NCBI GenBank assembly: GCA_947650285.1
Contig: CANTFL010001482.1
Coordinates: 62,001-126,000 of the forward strand
Direction: 5' to 3'
DNA length: 64,000 nt
Origin: Hyaloperonospora brassicae
Taxonomy: Eukaryota > Oomycota > Peronosporomycetes > Peronosporales > Peronosporaceae
Positions 20,180 through 30,672 of the stretch are shown here, piece by piece; the stretch's first letter is position 1, and each line of letters opens with the position of its first letter. The translations under genes and the position numbers were made by a program. Under the pieces are notes generated by a model that worked only from the letters and a program-made list of their open reading frames with translations, was not told the DNA's origin and did not search any database.

Positions 20180-21627
20180 ATGCACAGCAGTGTCCTCCGT
20201 TCACTGTCCGTTGTTTCGTGGCTACTGCCGTCTTCAGATGCACAGATAGCTGCTCGCCTTTCATCCCCACTCGTTGAGACTGACCACCAACCAAAAGCGC
20301 TATTCGAGTCTTCCCAAATAACTCCTTCTGCGATTGCAGTCAATGGACTTCCAGATACCTTTTCGAGTCCATGCGACTTCAATCACCTCCACCCCCGACA
20401 ATATGCAGCATACCATCTCCATCCACTTCGACCGACGCCCTCGATCACCCCACGTATCGTTATTGACGGCCTTTTGAACGACACGGCGTGGGCCCAAGTG
20501 CCGTGGACCGCCGCCTTTCAAGACATTCGCGGCCCGACGTTCTGGTCCCAGCCCTGGTTTACCACGAAAGTCAAGCTCCGGTACGACCAGCGCTTCCTCT
20601 ACATTGGCGCGTACTTGGAAGAAACTCAAGTGTGGGCCAATGCATCGCACCACAATGACGTTGTCTTCCACGACAACGACTTTGAAGTGTTTGTCGACGC
20701 TGACGGCAGTACGCACAACTACAAGGAATTCGAACTCAATGCTCGCAATGCGACGTGGAACTTGTGGCTCAATCGGCCGTATCGAGACGGCGGTCATGAA
20801 AACAGCACGCGCGTGGATCCCACAAATGGGTTCGACATGCTGGACAGTGGCATGCAGTCGGCCGTGTACGTTAAAGGCCGCGTGAACGATCCAAGTACGT
20901 CGTATGTGCAGATATTGATGAGCTGATGAACGGATATGGTCGTTGTGCTGTCAGTTGCTGCCATTGTGCTAATCGAGTGCATGTCTGTATTGTGGTAGCC
21001 GAGCGGCTACACTACTGGACAGCAGAGATTGCTCTACCGTTATCGGAACTCGCTCGGTATTCCAATGCCAAAGTGCCACCAGTGTCGACGTCGCAGTGGC
21101 GGATCAACTTTTCACGGGTCGAGTGGCCTGTTCGAGTCGCACTGGATCCAAATACTGGCAAACAGGTTTACGAAAAAGAGGCGACGGACTGGCGCGAAGA
21201 AAACTGGACTTGGACTGCACAGTTGGCGGTGGACATGCACCGTCCAGAGTGGTGGGGCTACCTCCACTTTCGTCCACGAGACGACAGTCCGCCGCTGGAA
21301 ACCGACAGCAGCAAACCCATTCCGCTCGATCCGGAATGGGGAGTGCGGTATGTGAGTTTCCAGTACTACTACGCCCAACACGCTTTCCACAATGCAACCG
21401 GAACGTACACGTCGCAATTGGAGCGTCTGCTGCCGTACTATACGGATCGTGAGGCGATATTGTGCACCAACGTGCTTGACGTCAGTGCCTCCGAGACGTC
21501 GTTCCACGCGCACATCAGATCGAGAGAGCAGCTTCGTGCTTCCGATTTTGTCGCAAGGATCGACCAGCACGGATACATCCTTGTTGACAGGGTCGGCAAT
21601 GCAGCCGATATCGCTGCTCTTGAATGA
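20180..21627 (+). CDS. Secreted carbohydrate-binding (CBM9-like) protein
   Basis: Two exons, 20180-20894 and 20999-21627, joined at phase 1 (447 aa). The ATG at 20180 opens a short hydrophobic signal-like N-terminus (SSVLRSLSVVSWLLPSSDA), so export is likely. The body fits the family 9 carbohydrate-binding/DOMON-like fold: IDGLLNDTAWAQVPWTAAFQ, then WFTTKVKLRYDQRFLYIGAY, then HDNDFEVFVDADGSTHNYKE and FELNARNATWNLW. After the intron come HYWTAEIALPLSELAR and WRINFSRVEWP, then a C-terminal DPEWGVRYVSFQYYYAQ. Bacterial and fungal relatives include proteins with a DUF-type sugar-binding domain of unknown substrate. It carries several potential N-glycosylation sites. The lack of an RXLR motif argues against a classical RXLR effector. 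Confidence 0.72.
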
Positions 21628-21747
21628 GGCTGAAGAGAAGGAGACTGCGGGTTCATACGAAACACAACTCGTTATTTGATTACTAGTACATGGGTAGCAA
21701 CCGCACAACTAAATGACTGCTCGCTCACTCACTCTCTCTCGCTGCGT

Positions 21748-23670
21748 TCACGCAAAGTAGATCCACATTGAAAACGTGATGATAAGAGCGGTAATGCCAC
21801 TGCCAGCAACGAGCACATTCACCCATGTGGGCTTCGCGAGCTCCGTGGCGTCTAGCTTGAGCACCTTGTCCCAGTGGATCATGTACTTCCGAACTTCGTC
21901 CGATGGCCGGTTCTTGTGCTGCGTGAGCAGACTAACCGTGACGCACACGACCATGGCCGTGACCCACAGCAACAAGGCAAAGTGCTGGAAGTTCATGTAG
22001 AAAAACGTGTTCAGGGGTTCCGGTAGATCGCCATCGAGGCTGTCGTCTTTGATCGTCACGAAGATGAGCCGTGAGAACCCAAGCAGACCACCGACAACCA
22101 TTGCTGAGAACGCGCCGTACACGTTAGCAGGCTGCCAAGTCACACCCAGCACTAGCACAATACCAATGGGTGGCGTCAAGTAGCTCTGAATCTCCACAAT
22201 CTGTTCGTAGAGACCCGTTCCATTGCGCATGATGGGGATCCAGCAGAAACTCAGCACGGCAAAGAGAACGATACTCATGCGGCCGACCCAAACGAGCTGC
22301 TTGGTCGAAGCATTGGGACGGAACTGCAGGTAAATATCGTTGGTGACCACGGACGAACCAGCTGCAAACACGGACGCGAGACTCGCCATCATGGCAGTGA
22401 TGATGCTCGAGATCATGAGCCCAATGATACCGTGGGGCATCATTTCCATGAGCAACGTCGGGTACGCAGCGTCCGTGCCATTGGCAATCTTGCTAAAGTC
22501 AAAGTAGATACTGGCAATGATGCCGGGGATGACAATGAGGAACGGCGGCAGGATCTTGAGCATACTGGCAAACGAACACCCTGCTTTGGCATTGGCCGTG
22601 TCCTTGGCCGACAAGACGCGCTGGACAAGGTCTTGGTCCATGCACCAATACCAAATGGACCCCATGGGCTGACCAAAGAGCATACCGGTCCAGGGATAGT
22701 CCGGGTCGTTCGTGGGTTTCCACAGATGGAACCAGTCCGAGCGCCCTTGGTTGGCCAAGTTGGCTTCAATGCCGTTAAAGCCGCCAATCTGGTTCATCGA
22801 GTACGTAAAGATCACGAGGCCCCCTATGGTGAAGACACACATTTGGAACAAGTCCGTGTACATGACCGCCCGAAGACCCCCTGCAATGCTGTACATGGCA
22901 CTGAGCACAATGCACGCGCCGGCGCCGAGGTAGAGGTTCCAGCCCAAAGTCGCTTGGAAAACAATCGCACCACCGTAGATACTGGCACTCATTTTCGTCA
23001 AGACGTACATGATGACCGTCACGAGCGAGAGGTAGTGTCGACAGGGAGCCCCGAAGCGGTATTCGAGAAACTCCGGGGTCGTGTAGACCCCCGAGCGGCG
23101 GTAAATGGGCGAGAAGAGCCAGCCCAGGCACAGGATCAAAATGGCCGCGTACCACTCGTACATGGCGACGGCAATGCCCCGCCGGGCGCCGTCGCCTGCC
23201 ATACCGATAAAGTGCTCGGCCCCAATGTTACTGGCAAAGAGCGCTCCGCCGACAAAGTACCACTGCATTCCGCGGTCGGCCAAGAAGAAGTTGGCCATTT
23301 CGTTGTCTTGAGCGTCGCCGCGTCCGTCCCGTGCACTCAATGAGGCAGAAAGTCGAGTTTGGGGGATCGTCGACCCGCGCTCGTCCCCCGGTGGCAGGTT
23401 CTTCTTGCACGGAGTGGTCTCGGATACCACATAGCTGTCCCCGGGGGACTCGGCCTTTGCGGGCTTTAGTACAACGGGGCGCTTGGCAGCTGACAGTCGA
23501 CGAAGACAGGGGAGGTACTGGATCAAGCGACTTTCGCCCGCTTGGATGGACGCGACGATTGCGACGACCAGAGTGAAGAACAGGACGGCGACGATGATGA
23601 GGATGTCGACCGTGTGGACTTTGGCTTCGGAGGACGTGTGGGGGACCGACGGCGTGTACAACTCGACCAT
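21748..23670 (-). CDS. Sodium:solute symporter (SSS/SLC5 family)
   Basis: Single-exon, 640-aa membrane transporter that couples Na+ to uptake of a small solute (sugars, inositol, or similar). After one N-terminal span (DILIIVAVLFFTLVVAIVAS) comes a hydrophilic insert of about 70 residues. The SSS core follows: NFFLADRGMQWYFVGGALFA and SNIGAEHFIGMAGDGA, the sugar/Na+ binding region of SGLTs. Further blocks are GWLFSPIYRRSGVYTTPEF, YSIAGGLRAVMYTDLFQ, MGSIWYWCMDQDLVQRVLSA and SSIITAMMASLASVFAAGSS, a family Na+ motif. It ends with a final span near the C-terminus. The GAEHF and WYWCxDQ motifs point to the SGLT branch. Substrate cannot be told from sequence. Confidence 0.95.
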   Translation of the reverse strand: MVELYTPSVPHTSSEAKVHTVDILIIVAVLFFTLVVAIVASIQAGESRLIQYLPCLRRLSAAKRPVVLKPAKAESPGDSYVVSETTPCKKNLPPGDERGSTIPQTRLSASLSARDGRGDAQDNEMANFFLADRGMQWYFVGGALFASNIGAEHFIGMAGDGARRGIAVAMYEWYAAILILCLGWLFSPIYRRSGVYTTPEFLEYRFGAPCRHYLSLVTVIMYVLTKMSASIYGGAIVFQATLGWNLYLGAGACIVLSAMYSIAGGLRAVMYTDLFQMCVFTIGGLVIFTYSMNQIGGFNGIEANLANQGRSDWFHLWKPTNDPDYPWTGMLFGQPMGSIWYWCMDQDLVQRVLSAKDTANAKAGCSFASMLKILPPFLIVIPGIIASIYFDFSKIANGTDAAYPTLLMEMMPHGIIGLMISSIITAMMASLASVFAAGSSVVTNDIYLQFRPNASTKQLVWVGRMSIVLFAVLSFCWIPIMRNGTGLYEQIVEIQSYLTPPIGIVLVLGVTWQPANVYGAFSAMVVGGLLGFSRLIFVTIKDDSLDGDLPEPLNTFFYMNFQHFALLLWVTAMVVCVTVSLLTQHKNRPSDEVRKYMIHWDKVLKLDATELAKPTWVNVLVAGSGITALIITFSMWIYFA

Positions 23671-23750
23671 AGCGGAGGAAAGCGGGACACTGCGACTGGA
23701 TTGGGTGCAAGAGCTTTGAGGTGGTGTCCAAGACGGTGGAAATGGTGAAA

Positions 23751-23775
23751 GGAAAAATGAACAGACTGCGTAACG
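23751..23775 (-). promoter_or_regulatory. Oomycete initiator-like element upstream of the symporter
   Basis: On the minus strand, GTTCATTTTTCC is followed closely by TTTCACCATTTCC. This matches the oomycete core promoter, initiator (TCATTYY) plus flanking element (CAWTTT), and lies about 85 bp upstream of the symporter ATG at 23670. It is the best promoter match in the window. Confidence 0.5.
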
Positions 23776-25607
23776 ACTGCAGCGCGAGGCGGTGCGATAC
23801 GGCCCTGAGGTTCAACGCCTGAAGCTCAAGGTCGAGTGAGGGCGTTTTGGGGTGCGTGAGTCACGGCGTGCGCACCTGTCCGATTGGCGTGCAAGACGGG
23901 GCAATAACTGCTGGTCGCGTCCTGAAAGACTGGAACGCAGATATGCGGTTGCGAGAGCTTTGCGTGGCTCGGAGCATGTAATTGTATCTATGTTTGTAGG
24001 GCGGTGTGTTTGTTTGTTTGTTTGTTTGTAGTTGCATACAGGACGATCGCTATGATCGATGCGCGAAAACGTCCACGAACGGGGTCTTTCTTGACTGCGG
24101 ATACCACACGTCTTTGTCGCTCCTTGTAATTGGGGAAAAGAGACGGTGGGCAGTGCAAAGACGCGGGCAGTGAGTGGCATGGGAGTTGAGCGCTCGAGAT
24201 CTTCCTGCACTTGTCGGCAGTCAACAAGCGGCACGCGTGGCACCTACCGCTTCTTTAGGCGGGTGACGAAAGGCTTTTCGCTTCCGTTGGCCCGGACGAT
24301 TCCTGCGTGTCGTTGCACTGGCAGGTCAGCTGTATGTAATGCAGTGGGTTTGTTGCTCGCGGAAGAAAGTGCCGAGTCGAGTGTTGTAGAGTTACCGACC
24401 CATCCGTTGTCAAAGCCCTGGCGAAGTTTCGAGAACGTATCACGCAGGAGATATCTTCTAGAAACTCGATGTAGGACGAATCGAGACGGCGCGTTTCCTG
24501 TCTCAAAGACAGTGCCGTCCGTCGTCGCGAGATTATCCACCAAAAGTCGAACGCAGTCGGCAAACAAATCGATCGTTCAGACGCGTTGTACAAAAGGTGA
24601 ATGAAAAACAGCGCCAGAAGCCGAGACTCGCGTCGCTTTTGTGGGTTCGTTGATCCACAGAGCCATTTTCTGATCCCGTCGTGTCAATCTGTTTGTTGCC
24701 AGGCGAGAGCTAACCCTTTCGAGACTTTCCATGCTTCCTGTTTCTCGTAAAGAAAGCTTTCACGCTCGCTCCGTGTCGAAGTTGATCTTTCCTCTCGGCG
24801 ATTCAACCTCCGAAGCCAATGCACATCAATGTTCGACCGGCGTCGTGCTTCCCATCGTTGCATTTCCGTGCGGTCGACTCAGGTGCAGCTATCACAGTCG
24901 ACGTATTGCACTCGCGTGCGCAACAAAAGCGCTTGCACTGCAACAGCAGTAGCAACAAAGCGAGTCGGTTCGTGCTCTCGGTACGTGGGAACCCGTAGTG
25001 CAACTTGACTTTCGCGAGGCGGATGGGCAGTGTGCCATGGAAAGATAGAGACTGGAGACAATCTCCACACCCATGTGGGGGAAGCAGCTCGGTCAGGTAC
25101 AGTAGGCCAGTGGCCACACGAACTACTTCATACGTCGCAGGTGCGCTTGCCCACACAATCGTGTGCGCCGTCGACCGTACTTTTGTGCAGTCAGGCCAAC
25201 TGTCATGCACGCCCAGCTGTGCGGTCGACGCGGCCCTGGATGCTGCCGTGACGTCAGGACTTGTTGCACAGCAAAGCCACAAGCAGGCAAGTTGGTGCTA
25301 CGTCGAAGCGCGCAAGGCTTTTGATGGCGTGGCACTGCTTCTTCCATGCTTGTACGCCTGCTTTGCTACCAGAGACAGCGCACATACCCCCCCCCCTCTC
25401 CTGCTTGCCCGCCCGTGCTTTCTTTCCTACCACATACTGACAAACGTCCAACAGCAACAACTGCAACCTCTCGAGCGATCGAAGAAAGCTGTCCCGCGTG
25501 CATGCAAAGGTGGAATCACCACATGTCATTCTTCACTACCGACTAAGTCACGTATATGTACTCAACTGGCCGTGTACGCAAGCGACCTCTTGCGACGGCA
25601 TAATTGG
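23776..25607. other. Intergenic, 1.8 kb
   Basis: No gene recognised. It carries a TTTG microsatellite (about 24008-24029) and a CCCCCCCC-type run near 25388. Frames up to 234 codons across 25005-25709 overlap the end of the DUF3605 gene on the other strand and have no coding signature of their own. Confidence 0.4.
24008..24029. repeat. TTTG microsatellite
   Basis: About five perfect TTTG units in a row, intergenic. It marks no gene. Confidence 0.8.
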
Positions 25608-26678
25608 TCAATCGAGCTCATGTACCAAATCATCCACCTTACGCTCTTGCAGCACCGTGCAGCCCTCAACCACCTGGAAGTAGACGTGCACGTGATAAAT
25701 ATCGATTGAGCGCTCGGGGTTGTCATCGTAGTTCCACCGCTTCACATGCGGCGCATTCGCGTCGATCCAGTTCTCCACATACTGCTTCACCTGTTCATGA
25801 CTCAAGTCCTTGACGTGCCACAGCGTCCAGTGCTCAATGCCTGCAGGGGTGTCATACGGAAACATATTGGGTTCGAGGCACGCAGTCCTACCCTTCAGAG
25901 TCGTAGCAAAGATATGTTCCTCAGCAGACCCATACTTGTCTGCAATCTCATCGAGATGGTCCCACTTGCGCTCCTTGCACTCGTCAGTCCGGCTCCAGTA
26001 CTCGACGTAGAGCGTGCGACGGCTGCGGCGACGCAGGAACGACTCGCTGCTACATGCAACATCAGCAGTGACATCCAACTCAACACGTTCACAGCTATCA
26101 GCAGCACGACAGTCACAGCCACGAGATACCGAGGACTCAAACGAGTCGTCCTCTTCTCCTTCTTCGTAGTCACTGGGCAAACAGTCACTCTCTGCAGCTT
26201 CACGCGCCGTCAACGGCTCGTCCGTCTTGGCTCTTTTCCGTAACAAGTGCACCCCACTCGCTGCTTCATCGTCATCTTCATTGACAGCTGCTTGGCGCTT
26301 GAGCGACGACGAGCTGCTCACACGATGGGCAAGAACCTCGTTAATATCAGCGGCACCCGAAGCCAGGGCCCGGTCCCCGTTGGCGGCCTCAGCCTGATCA
26401 AGCTCATCACCTGATTCCGCGTCTCGGCCGACACACTTCTGCACCAGCACCAACGACACACCCACACAGCAACATGAGCACGCTGTACCCCAACGACCCA
26501 ACACAACCTCCTCGTCGAGTCGACGCACCTTGTCGCTTGTTGCGGGGGACTTGTTCACCGCTCGGTGGCTAAAGTCCACGTCGGAAATCGACGATGGCGA
26601 CTGGCAGCACGCGCGGGGCGAGTCCGCGCGCGGCTCGTGGAGCGCGGCCTTGACGCTGCTGACTGTCGAGCACGTCAT
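25608..26678 (-). CDS. DUF3605 domain protein
   Basis: Conserved protein of unknown function. The C-terminal third carries the DUF3605 pattern: WDHLDEIADKYGSAEEHIFA, ACLEPNMFPYDTPAGIEHWT, then HEQVKQYVENWID and WNYDDNPERSIDIYHVHVYF. The family is known from fungi and oomycetes, often in short cytoplasmic proteins. The N-terminal half is low-complexity (Ser, Glu, Asp) with a basic patch, KRAKTDEPL. The start is set at the ATG at 26678 because the sequence upstream is GAAA-repeat leader. A 69-bp segment (26439-26507) has intron-like ends (GTTGTG...TGCAG) and is in frame, so the true protein may be 23 residues shorter. The partner gene UTP18 is divergent across about 520 bp. Confidence 0.85.
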   Translation of the reverse strand: MTCSTVSSVKAALHEPRADSPRACCQSPSSISDVDFSHRAVNKSPATSDKVRRLDEEVVLGRWGTACSCCCVGVSLVLVQKCVGRDAESGDELDQAEAANGDRALASGAADINEVLAHRVSSSSSLKRQAAVNEDDDEAASGVHLLRKRAKTDEPLTAREAAESDCLPSDYEEGEEDDSFESSVSRGCDCRAADSCERVELDVTADVACSSESFLRRRSRRTLYVEYWSRTDECKERKWDHLDEIADKYGSAEEHIFATTLKGRTACLEPNMFPYDTPAGIEHWTLWHVKDLSHEQVKQYVENWIDANAPHVKRWNYDDNPERSIDIYHVHVYFQVVEGCTVLQERKVDDLVHELD

Positions 26679-27197
26679 GGGCTCGTCTGTGTGCGGAAGG
26701 AAAAGACGCGTGTAGGTGATGCGGTCAACTGACACACACAAGCGAACGCACAGCGCGCGATCCGTTGATTGGTCAAATGTATGTGTGTGTATGTGGTACA
26801 CGTATGAGTGGGACAGGACAGAAAAGGCCAGTGCACGTCCCAACAACGCGTGTGACTGCGGCACTTGCGTCGAACGTTGCACTTTCGAGAATGAACGTCT
26901 GGACAGGCGACAGAAATAGAACAGAAGAAAGAAAGACAGAAAGAAAGAAGAAATCAACCGAAGATAAATTACTTACGAGGCGGCGGCTGACCCACGCCGT
27001 CTGGCTCGCGCTGCATGGCTGCCACTCACTTGACGGACGTATGGATCAACGACATCGCCCCGCCTCACTGGCCTCCTCGTGTGGTCCATCATTGTGGTAC
27101 ACTCGGACTGCCAAGCGGTGATTGGTGGCGCGCGCACTCCGTCGGGACCGCTGCCCATCGATCAACCAATCGATTGACCGACCAACACTCTGCTACA
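26679..27197. promoter_or_regulatory. Divergent intergenic region, DUF3605 / UTP18
   Basis: Holds both 5' regions in 519 bp. It includes a GAAA-type repeat (about 26925-26955). No strong initiator is found. Confidence 0.35.
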
Positions 27198-28749
27198 ATG
27201 GGCAAACGCGCGCCCGCGATGCTGCCCGTGACCGAAGCCGAGAAGCTGCTGGTCCACGACGTGTTCCAGACGGGCCATGCACCGACCGACAAGACACAGC
27301 ACCACAAGCGCAAGAAACAGCGCTCGAGCACGGGCGGGTCAACGCTGCGCGCTGCGTGGGTGGACGACGACGACGCGGGCGTGCAGGTGAACCTCGAGAC
27401 GCAGCCGCAACTGCGCAAGCACCGCAAGACCGAGCGGGACACGGTCGTGAGTGGCCACGAGCTCCAGAGTCGACTGAAGACGTTGTACGTTGGTGTGGTG
27501 GACACCATTGCATTTCGTTTCTAAATGCTCGTTTCTAAATGGACGATTGTCTTACCATTTCGTGAGATTGGCTGTTTGTATTGACAATGTGGACTCTCTG
27601 TCTATCTGTGTTGTGCTGATGCGCTGGTGTGGTTGCAGTTATCAATCGGGACATGGTGCGGCGTCGTGGGCGGACCCTGAAAACTTCGTGGGCGAGCAGC
27701 TTGTGGACAGTAATGACAGTGACGATGAAAACGAAGCCGAGATTGTCCGGAGTACTGGCAAGATGCTGGACTCGTCGAGTGAAGCAGTGCCTCAGGGGGA
27801 GCTGGAGATCGTCCGTATGAAAGATGCGAATCAACATGCGCCGTCGAATGCAGTTGTGCAGTCGGTGCAGTTCCACCCGAACGGGCAGTTGATGCTCACG
27901 GCAGGGCTAGACAAGACGCTGCGTCTTTTTCAAGTCGACGGCAGCAAGAATGCAAAAGTCGAGAGTGTGTTTGTGCAGAGCTTGCCCATGATGGACGCGA
28001 AGTTCACGCTGGGTGGTCAGCGTGCGGTTCTGACGGGTCCTCGTCAGTACTTTTTTTCCTACGACATTGAAGCAGGCAAGATCACCAAGATACCAGGTCT
28101 CTATGGACGGAAAGAGAAGAAACGCGATACGTTTGTCGTCTCGGACAATGGAGAGACACTTGTGCTCATGGGGAGCAACGGATACATGGACGTAGTGTCT
28201 GCCAAGTCGTACGAGTCGATTGGAACGCTGAAGATGAATGGAAGTGCTCAGTCGGCAGCGTTTTGCGAGAATGATCGATATTTGCTAAGTACAGGCTCAG
28301 ACGGTCAAGTGTACAAGTGGGACATGCGTACCCGGCGATGTGTGTTTGTCCACGATGACGAAGGCAGTTTAGGCAATCACGCTCTGGCAGCAAGCGACAA
28401 GTACTACGCTGCCGGCTCGAAAAGTGGTGTAGTGAACATCTACGACAACGCAGGATTGACAGCCATGCCGAAGCCGCGCAAGGCGTTGATGCACCTCACG
28501 ACTCAGGTCGATCGTCTCAAGTTCAACGCCAGCTCGGAGATTCTGGCGATGGCATCAACGGGCACCAAGAACTCGCTGAAATTGGTTCACATGCCGTCGT
28601 TGACCGTTTTTGCCAACTGGCCGACCGCACACACACCGCTGCATTATGTCTCGGCAATGGACTTTAGTCCCAACAGCGGTTACTTTGCAGTCGGCAATGC
28701 CAGAGGGCGTGTGCTTTTGTATCGACTGACGCACTACAAGTCCACATAG
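27198..28749 (+). CDS. UTP18: UTP18, small-subunit processome WD40 protein
   Basis: Component of the nucleolar SSU processome (UTP-B subcomplex), which processes 18S pre-rRNA. Exons: 27198-27484 and 27639-28749 (about 465 aa). The intron sits at LKTFYQSGHGAASWA with a GTACGT donor. The start MGKRAPAMLPVTEAE is followed by a basic Lys/Arg-rich N-terminus, then a WD40 propeller. Visible repeat signatures are SVQFHPNGQLMLTAGLDKTL, FSYDIEAGKITKIPGLYGR, LSTGSDGQVYKWDMRTRRCV and AMDFSPNSGYFAVGNARG. The GLYGRKEKKRDTF block is characteristic of UTP18. Identification is firm. Confidence 0.93.
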
Positions 28750-29934
28750 AGAGAGAGAAGAAGCAGTATATACATTGACCATTCGCACGCCACAGTTTGT
28801 CAACTACTCAGCTGCGCGTTGTGACGGCATACAATGTGGTATGCGTGCGACGTTGCTTACAGTATAATCCGCCGTGCCCTGATTGCAATGCTGCGTTTGC
28901 AGGTTCACTTGTTGCACGATCCTCGTCGTTGAGGAAGTTTGCCCCACTACGAGGAAGTAAACAGGACGTAAACTGGTGGTCATCGCATCGTACATGTCAC
29001 AGGACGTTTTAGTTGGGTTACGGCAAGCGCGGGCACACCAATGTACACAGCTGGCAGAGTCGCTTAGGACAAGAACGTGCGCGAGGAGTTGGCATTGTTA
29101 GCACACACACCTCTGCTGCGCTTTTATCCTTCCGCAGAATTTGACAAGAACGTACGTGGCAGCTATTGTTGCGTGTCACCTGCGTCGACAACTGGATTTT
29201 CGGGTCTTCTTCAAGCCTGCACGAAAGGCCAAAGTGGATTCGCGTCCGAGCGGCTGTCTGTCTACTCACGAGTGCTCGTGTCGAGCATGAACACGCCTTA
29301 CGTTGTCGCAATCGATGCGAGCTTGGCATAAACTCAAAGGCAAAAGAAATCAGAACAGCATATCACGAGCGATAATGCGCGTCTGGACAGTTCCTGCAAC
29401 ACTGTCGATCGGTACGTGCCGCCCGGCACTGACAAAGACATCGGGTTTAGTATCGTACCTCTTGCAACATGTTGTCGCAAGTCTACATCGGCTGCATCAC
29501 GTGCTTCCATCGTCATCGCCGTCTCACCTTTCCAGCAAACGCAGCCTCGACACTGCCTGCCGAACAGTGACCTCACACGACAGACCTGCGCCAAGTGCTT
29601 CCACACAACACGCAGCACACGCAACACACACGTCCAAGTAATGCCAACACACAATTGCTCAGGTCTTCAAAATTGGCAAACGCTTTCACCCTGTCCTTAG
29701 TCACACCTAAACCACTCCCCCGCGTCTTACAAAACAACCTGTGTCCGTTCCACCAGCCATCTCGTGCCACTGCAGCACTGTGCACGGTCGAAGAAATATA
29801 CACGCACGGGCGTCAACCGCGTGCACCATACGAAGCCAGCGCGAAAAGCCCAACGAAAGCAAACCTGTCGGCTTCTCAATCACTCCCTCGTTCTCCTTCT
29901 CTCTCTCTCCTCACTCTCTTCTCTCATCTCTTCT
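28750..29934. other. Intergenic, 1.2 kb
   Basis: No gene seen. Short frames on both strands do not show domains. Pyrimidine-rich sequence follows toward the SNARE 3' end (about 29890-29935). Confidence 0.4.
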
Positions 29935-30672
29935 CTACGCAAACTTGGAAATCACTTGCCAGACGATCACTGCTACCAGTCCCAAGATGATAAGGTACAA
30001 AAACAACAGCTGCGACATCATCTTGCACTTGAGCTTCTTCAAGTGCAGCCGCGCCTCGGCCGTGTCTTCCCGCGTAGCATCCACCTACACGCATCACAGC
30101 CATCCATCAACACACCCACATAATGAGCCCCATGCTGCTCGCCCAGCACCCACAACAACTACCCCCCCCCCCCCACACGAGACACGCAGCCGTACGTTTG
30201 TGCGGACATTAATGAGCTGCTCGCGCTGGTCCGCGAGGTTCGTCGTAACGTTCTGCGCCGTGGCTTCCGTCCGCGCGATAATGTCCTGCGCGTCGGCCAA
30301 GTGGTCGTCAATGCGGTCCGTGCGCTGCTGGTAGCGCGCGACATTGTCCTGCGGCGCGCGCGCCTCGTGGCGCTGCTCGCTGCCGTCCAAGAGCTTCGAG
30401 CGCTCGAGGTTCGCCTTGAGCTTGTCGAGCTGCGACTTGAACGTGCGCAGCTGCTGGTGCATCCGCCGCCGGTCCTGCGAGTCCCCGGCGCGCGACTCGC
30501 TCTCGAGGATGCGCATGTAGCGCTCGGCCTCCGAGATGTGGCCCTGCGCGCGCTCTGACAGCTCGAGGCGCTCGCTCGAGTCGCGCGCTTTTGTCACGGC
30601 GCGGATGGCCGTGACGGCCTCGTCGCGGCACTGCTCAAAGTCTTCGCTGTAGCCGATGAACGCTTCCGTCAT
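29935..30672 (-). CDS. Qb-SNARE (Vti1/NPSN-like)
   Basis: Membrane-fusion protein of the Qb-SNARE class. Exons: 30672-30196 and 30084-29935 (208 aa). Start MTEAFIGYSEDFEQC. The N-terminal half is a helical Habc-type region with many Arg/Glu. The SNARE helix (about residues 120-180) runs DRIDDHLADAQDIIARTEA and TNLADQREQLINVRTNVD. The glutamine before REQ aligns with the central zero layer and is a Gln as in NPSN proteins; Vti1 has Asp there. The C-terminal tail anchor is LLFLYLIILGLVAVIVWQ. The single intron (111 bp) lies inside the SNARE helix and contains 13 C in a row on the plus strand. The Qb class is firm; NPSN versus Vti1 is not settled. Confidence 0.88.
30162..30174. repeat. Poly-C tract in a SNARE intron
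   Basis: Thirteen consecutive C on the plus strand within the only intron of the SNARE gene. It is a likely sequencing trouble spot. Confidence 0.8.

Noticed and set aside
22432..23343. A 303-codon plus-strand frame inside the symporter
   Set aside because: It lies entirely opposite a well-supported transporter and its composition is that of an antisense reading.
25005..25709. A 234-codon plus frame in the gap right of the symporter
   Set aside because: It overlaps the DUF3605 3' end, has no motif, and the competing frames have equal length.
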